In this document: piece after piece, positions 4,473 through 7,286 of the stretch
Numbering within the stretch: position 1 is the stretch's first letter
Layout of the letters: each line of letters opens with the position of its first letter
The notes under the pieces: generated by a model
The model's database searches: none
Seen by the model: only the letters and a program-made list of their open reading frames with translations
Told to the model about the DNA's origin: nothing
Assembly (NCBI GenBank): GCA_002425885.1
Contig: DINC01000069.1
Coordinates: forward strand, 4,054 to 11,339
Source: Spirochaetia bacterium UBA5550
Lineage (GTDB): Bacteria > Spirochaetota > UBA4802 > UBA5550
DNA: 7,286 bases
Reading direction: 5' to 3'
Program-made: the position numbers and the translations under genes

Positions 4473-7064
4473 TTAAATAAAGACATCCCTGGGCTTGCTC
4501 CCCTGCTGCGGGCCTATGTACCCCAGCTCCTCCATCTTTTCAATCAGCCTTGCAGCACGGTTATAACCGATGCTGAGCCTCCTCTGAAGATATGAGGCAG
4601 AGGCTTTCCGTGTCTCCTCCACGATCTTCAATGCATCAACAAAAAGTTCATCCTCATCTTCTGAAAGTTCGCCATCCTCATCTGTGAAGAGAGATGCCTC
4701 TATGTCTATATACTGCGGTTCGCCGAGAGTGCGCAGATGCTTAACAATCTCTTCAATCTCATCTTCAGAGATAAAAGCCCCCTGTATCCTCACAGGGTAT
4801 GAACTCATGGGGGACTGGTAGAGCATGTCCCCTTTACCAAGAAGCTTCTCTGCCCCGTTCTGATCAATGATTGTACGGGAGTCTGTTTTCTGAGCAACCT
4901 GGAACGCTATACGCGCAGGGAAGTTTGCCTTTATTATACCTGTGATAACGTCAACTGAGGGCCTCTGCGTAGCAAGCACAAGGTGAATACCAACAGCGCG
5001 GGCCTTCTGCGCGATCCTTGTGATATAGCCTTCGATTTCTTTTGAGGCAACCATCATAAGGTCAGCGAGCTCATCTATGATTATAATAATAAAGGGGAGT
5101 TTCTCCTCTCTGCTCTTCTCTTTATTTATCTTTTCATTATATGTTACAATATCCCTGGCATTCTTCGATGCAAGGAGCCTGTATCTCCTCTCCATCTCAA
5201 AGATAGACCATTTAAGCGCTGCGGGCGCAAGGTGCGGTTCAGTGATTACAGGCGTGAGAAGATGAGGGACACCGTTGTAAAGCTGAAGCTCCACCATCTT
5301 CGGGTCAACCAGGATGAAGCGGACGAAGTTGGGGTCATAATTATAAACAATACTTGTAATAATCGAGTTAACACATACAGATTTTCCAGCGCCGGTTGCT
5401 CCTGCAATAAGGAGATGCGGCTGTTTTTTAAGATCAAGCATTACAGGTATACCGAGAATATCCTTACCCAGGCCAACCTTAAGGCTCCCCTTCTGATCCT
5501 GATATGACTTCGCTTTTATAATATCCCCAAGTGTAACCATCTCCCTCTTTTTATTAGGAAGCTCAATACCGATGGCTGATTTACCCGGAATAGGGGCCAC
5601 AATCCTCACTCTGTAAGCCGCAAGTGCCATTGCAATATCATCAGAAAGCCCCACTACCCGGTTTATTTTTATCCCTGCGGCTATCTGCATTTCATATAGA
5701 GTAATTACCGGGCCGCGATTAACAGCAATAACACGGGACTCAATCCCGAAATCCGCAAGTGTACGCACAAGGAGCTGTGAATTTTTCTTTATCTCGCTCT
5801 CCCATGTCTCTGTATCAACAGGTTCTGAGTTATGAAGAAAGCCGGTGGGTATTATGTAGTCTTTGTTGATTTTCAGATGGTTAAACACCCGTTCTTCAAC
5901 CGGGCCACCGGGGCCCTTTTCAAAGACGCGTTTGTTGCGGTCAGGTGTTTCAGAAGACTCCGTATTTTTATCCTGTTCAGAACTGTCAGCACCTTCAGCA
6001 TCAATACCGAAAATTCTGTTTTTCCTGATTTCATACTCCTCACGGCTGAACTTTACTGATGAATCATCACCGGTTAAAGCCTCTTCAGGAAAATCCTTAT
6101 ATTCAGGGAGCGGTTCCTCCTCTTCAAAAAAATCCTCATTTTCAAATGATTCCGGTTCATTGAGTACGTAATCCTCCTCCCTGTAAGTCTTTACAATTTC
6201 AGGAGAATAATCAAAATCATAGTCACTCTCTTTAAGTGATGCTTTTCTGCCGGGAGTTTCATTCTTAAGAAGAGGATCATAAACATCAAACGGGTTTGCC
6301 AGAGCCCCCTTAAAAAGATCATCCTCCATTGCTGCCGGTACATTCATCTCAAGGAGTTTTACTGATTCAGATTTTTCCTTTTCTTTCTTTACTCCCCCTA
6401 TTACAATTTTTTTCTTAACAATCCAGGGGACTTTTTTACCCGGTTTTATCTCCTCCCCTATGTAATTCAGAGGAATCCCTTCGTTATTTTTTTCATCAGG
6501 GGATTTCTTTTTTGCAAAACGCTTAATTAAATTCCTTGCGCCGGCTCCGGCCACAGTTATTTTACCCCTGTTTTCAAAAACCGTGGTGAGAGAAATAACT
6601 CCAAGAAGAATAAGGCCTGCAAGGTTCATAACAACTATTATTAAATATGAGCCCAGTACTCCGGTTACCGATTTCAGAAACTGGTATATGTAGTAACCGA
6701 TAAAACCGCCGCTGTTCTGGTGAATATCAGCAATTGTTGCAGCAAGAAAAGAGGCTGAACTTATAGTAAGAAAAAACAGTGTAAAGAGCCTGTCAATGAC
6801 AGTCCCCTGCTCTCCGTTCCGGAACTGGCTCCACGCCGAAAGATAAAACATCAGCACAAAAATATACGAGGCCACACCAAAGGCAGACCTGAACAGATGG
6901 GCAAGAAGCGCACCCACAGGCCCTATTATATTCGAAACTGACCTGTTGAAAACAAGGGCACGGTAATCACCCTGACTGTAACCTGCAATGCTGCATAAAA
7001 CTATAGTTCCTGCAAGGAAAAGAAGAATTCCTGAAATTTCCCTGTACCTTTTATCCTGTAACAA
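4473..7064 (-). CDS. ftsK: DNA translocase FtsK/SpoIIIE
   Basis: The complete 863-residue protein pumps DNA at the division septum and helps resolve and segregate the chromosome. Domains in order: an N-terminal membrane anchor with about four helices (roughly 11-29, 48-78, 92-112 and 133-161); a basic then strongly acidic linker (about 165-415, with runs such as FFEEEEPLPE); the alpha and beta motor domains, with Walker A GATGAGKS at 555-562 and Walker B IIIIIDE ending at D664-E665, plus ATQRPSVDVITG; and the gamma winged helix that reads oriented DNA sequences (about 803-863, with YNRAARLIEKMEELGYIG). The length and order are normal for the family. The start is TTG at 7064, supported by GGAGG (7070-7074) 5 bases upstream; no ATG occurs in frame until residue 72, inside the membrane domain. 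It is divergent from the putative uppP gene. A TTG start may keep synthesis low. Confidence 0.97.
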   Translation of the reverse strand: MLQDKRYREISGILLFLAGTIVLCSIAGYSQGDYRALVFNRSVSNIIGPVGALLAHLFRSAFGVASYIFVLMFYLSAWSQFRNGEQGTVIDRLFTLFFLTISSASFLAATIADIHQNSGGFIGYYIYQFLKSVTGVLGSYLIIVVMNLAGLILLGVISLTTVFENRGKITVAGAGARNLIKRFAKKKSPDEKNNEGIPLNYIGEEIKPGKKVPWIVKKKIVIGGVKKEKEKSESVKLLEMNVPAAMEDDLFKGALANPFDVYDPLLKNETPGRKASLKESDYDFDYSPEIVKTYREEDYVLNEPESFENEDFFEEEEPLPEYKDFPEEALTGDDSSVKFSREEYEIRKNRIFGIDAEGADSSEQDKNTESSETPDRNKRVFEKGPGGPVEERVFNHLKINKDYIIPTGFLHNSEPVDTETWESEIKKNSQLLVRTLADFGIESRVIAVNRGPVITLYEMQIAAGIKINRVVGLSDDIAMALAAYRVRIVAPIPGKSAIGIELPNKKREMVTLGDIIKAKSYQDQKGSLKVGLGKDILGIPVMLDLKKQPHLLIAGATGAGKSVCVNSIITSIVYNYDPNFVRFILVDPKMVELQLYNGVPHLLTPVITEPHLAPAALKWSIFEMERRYRLLASKNARDIVTYNEKINKEKSREEKLPFIIIIIDELADLMMVASKEIEGYITRIAQKARAVGIHLVLATQRPSVDVITGIIKANFPARIAFQVAQKTDSRTIIDQNGAEKLLGKGDMLYQSPMSSYPVRIQGAFISEDEIEEIVKHLRTLGEPQYIDIEASLFTDEDGELSEDEDELFVDALKIVEETRKASASYLQRRLSIGYNRAARLIEKMEELGYIGPQQGSKPRDVFI

Positions 7065-7069
7065 AACTC

Positions 7070-7074
7070 CCTCC
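7070..7074 (-). promoter_or_regulatory. Shine-Dalgarno that fixes the TTG start of ftsK
   Basis: GGAGG on the minus strand lies 5 bases before TTG at 7064. It is the best ribosome-binding match in this part of the window, and together with the lack of any nearby in-frame ATG it makes TTG the start. Confidence 0.8.
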
Positions 7075-7124
7075 GAGCAGGGCAGATAATGATTATTTAA
7101 GCGAAGACTGGCGGTTTTATTTTA

Positions 7125-7144
7125 TTCAGAGTTTTATTTCTGAA
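7125..7144. repeat. Spaced inverted repeat in the ftsK/uppP intergenic region
   Basis: TTCAGA (7125-7130) and TCTGAA (7139-7144) form a perfect 6-bp dyad separated by 8 bases. It lies about 60 bases upstream of the ftsK start and 90 bases upstream of the divergent gene, so it could be a shared operator. It does not match the LexA boxes I know. The loop is AT-rich, and chance occurrence is possible. Confidence 0.3.
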
Positions 7145-7232
7145 ACACAAAATTAATGTAAGTTCCCGCAGCCGTGAGATACCCTGTCTAAGTTAATTTT
7201 CGGCTTTTTGAGGAATTTCTTTTAGGGGAAAG

Positions 7233-7286
7233 ATGGGGTTTATTCTGCTCCGGGAAATTATTTTTGCCCTCACGCAAGGGGTTGTC
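7233..7286 (+). CDS. uppP: Probable start of undecaprenyl-diphosphatase, cut by the right edge
   Basis: An open frame begins at ATG 7233 and reaches the window edge in frame: MGFILLREIIFALTQGVV. AGGGG (7224-7228) sits just upstream as a ribosome-binding site. The peptide fits the extreme N-terminus of UppP/BacA, where a first helix of the type AIILGIVQGLTE leads into the conserved PVSSxGH motif; the expected E-x-L-P-V-S-S would begin just past the edge. UppP removes a phosphate from undecaprenyl diphosphate in the inner membrane, recycling the lipid carrier for peptidoglycan and other wall polymers. Only 18 residues are visible, so the name rests on a short match. It is divergent from ftsK with 168 bases between the two starts. 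Confidence 0.5.
   Translation, partial: MGFILLREIIFALTQGVV

Noticed and set aside
5863..6171. 102-residue plus-strand frame opposite ftsK, with serine-rich text
   Set aside because: It is the antisense image of the acidic linker of FtsK and has no family features.
7170..7210. AGCCG ... CGGCT followed by TTTTT on the plus strand, before the putative uppP start
   Set aside because: The 5-bp stem encloses a 26-base loop; an attenuator is conceivable but not supported.
7189..7286. Minus-strand frames open from the right edge for about 30 codons
   Set aside because: Their text is low-complexity and polar with no recognisable family, and the plus-strand frame has a ribosome-binding site and a UppP-like start.

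Overview
The window is ordinary-looking bacterial chromosome, moderately AT-rich, with tightly packed genes on both strands and mostly clear Shine-Dalgarno sites. Two genes next to the left edge encode proteins with classical cleavable signal peptides, which fits a cell with an outer membrane or periplasm. The combination of a secreted-type YidD paired with a TPR-like exported protein, and a free-standing DeaD/CsdA C-terminal module, suggests a spirochaete or a similar diderm lineage. That is only a guess: no rRNA or other strong phylogenetic marker is present. I see no mobile element, CRISPR array, tRNA or rRNA, and no noncoding stretch longer than about 240 bases.

Layout. Bases 1-925, minus strand: a translationally coupled pair, a YidD-domain protein with a signal peptide (536-925) followed with an ATGA overlap by an exported TPR-like protein that runs off the left edge. 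Bases 926-1163: divergent promoter region. Bases 1164-2470, plus strand: a second coupled pair, a small RNA-binding protein that corresponds to the C-terminal half of a DeaD/CsdA helicase without its helicase core, then a zinc-ribbon SAM-dependent methyltransferase. Bases 2483-3826, minus strand and convergent: a cysteine-free ACR3/BASS-type 10-TM transporter fused to a CBS-domain pair, with a perfect 26-bp palindrome in its promoter region. Bases 4066-4272, minus: a 68-residue protein with an EF-hand-like loop, followed by a GC-rich hairpin. Bases 4473-7064, minus: a complete FtsK/SpoIIIE DNA translocase starting at TTG. Bases 7233-7286, plus: what looks like the first 18 codons of undecaprenyl-diphosphatase (uppP), divergent from ftsK.

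How the genes relate. YidD helps the YidC/Sec route of membrane protein insertion; FtsK acts at the septum in chromosome segregation; UppP recycles the lipid carrier for cell-wall synthesis. These are envelope and cell-cycle housekeeping functions. The most novel parts are the coupled RNA-binding-module/methyltransferase pair and the CBS-regulated transporter that lacks the arsenite-binding cysteine of true ACR3 proteins. Several perfect or near-perfect dyads (1765-1786, 2460-2498, 3849-3874, 4032-4056, 7125-7144) are not explained by coding constraint or by standard terminators.
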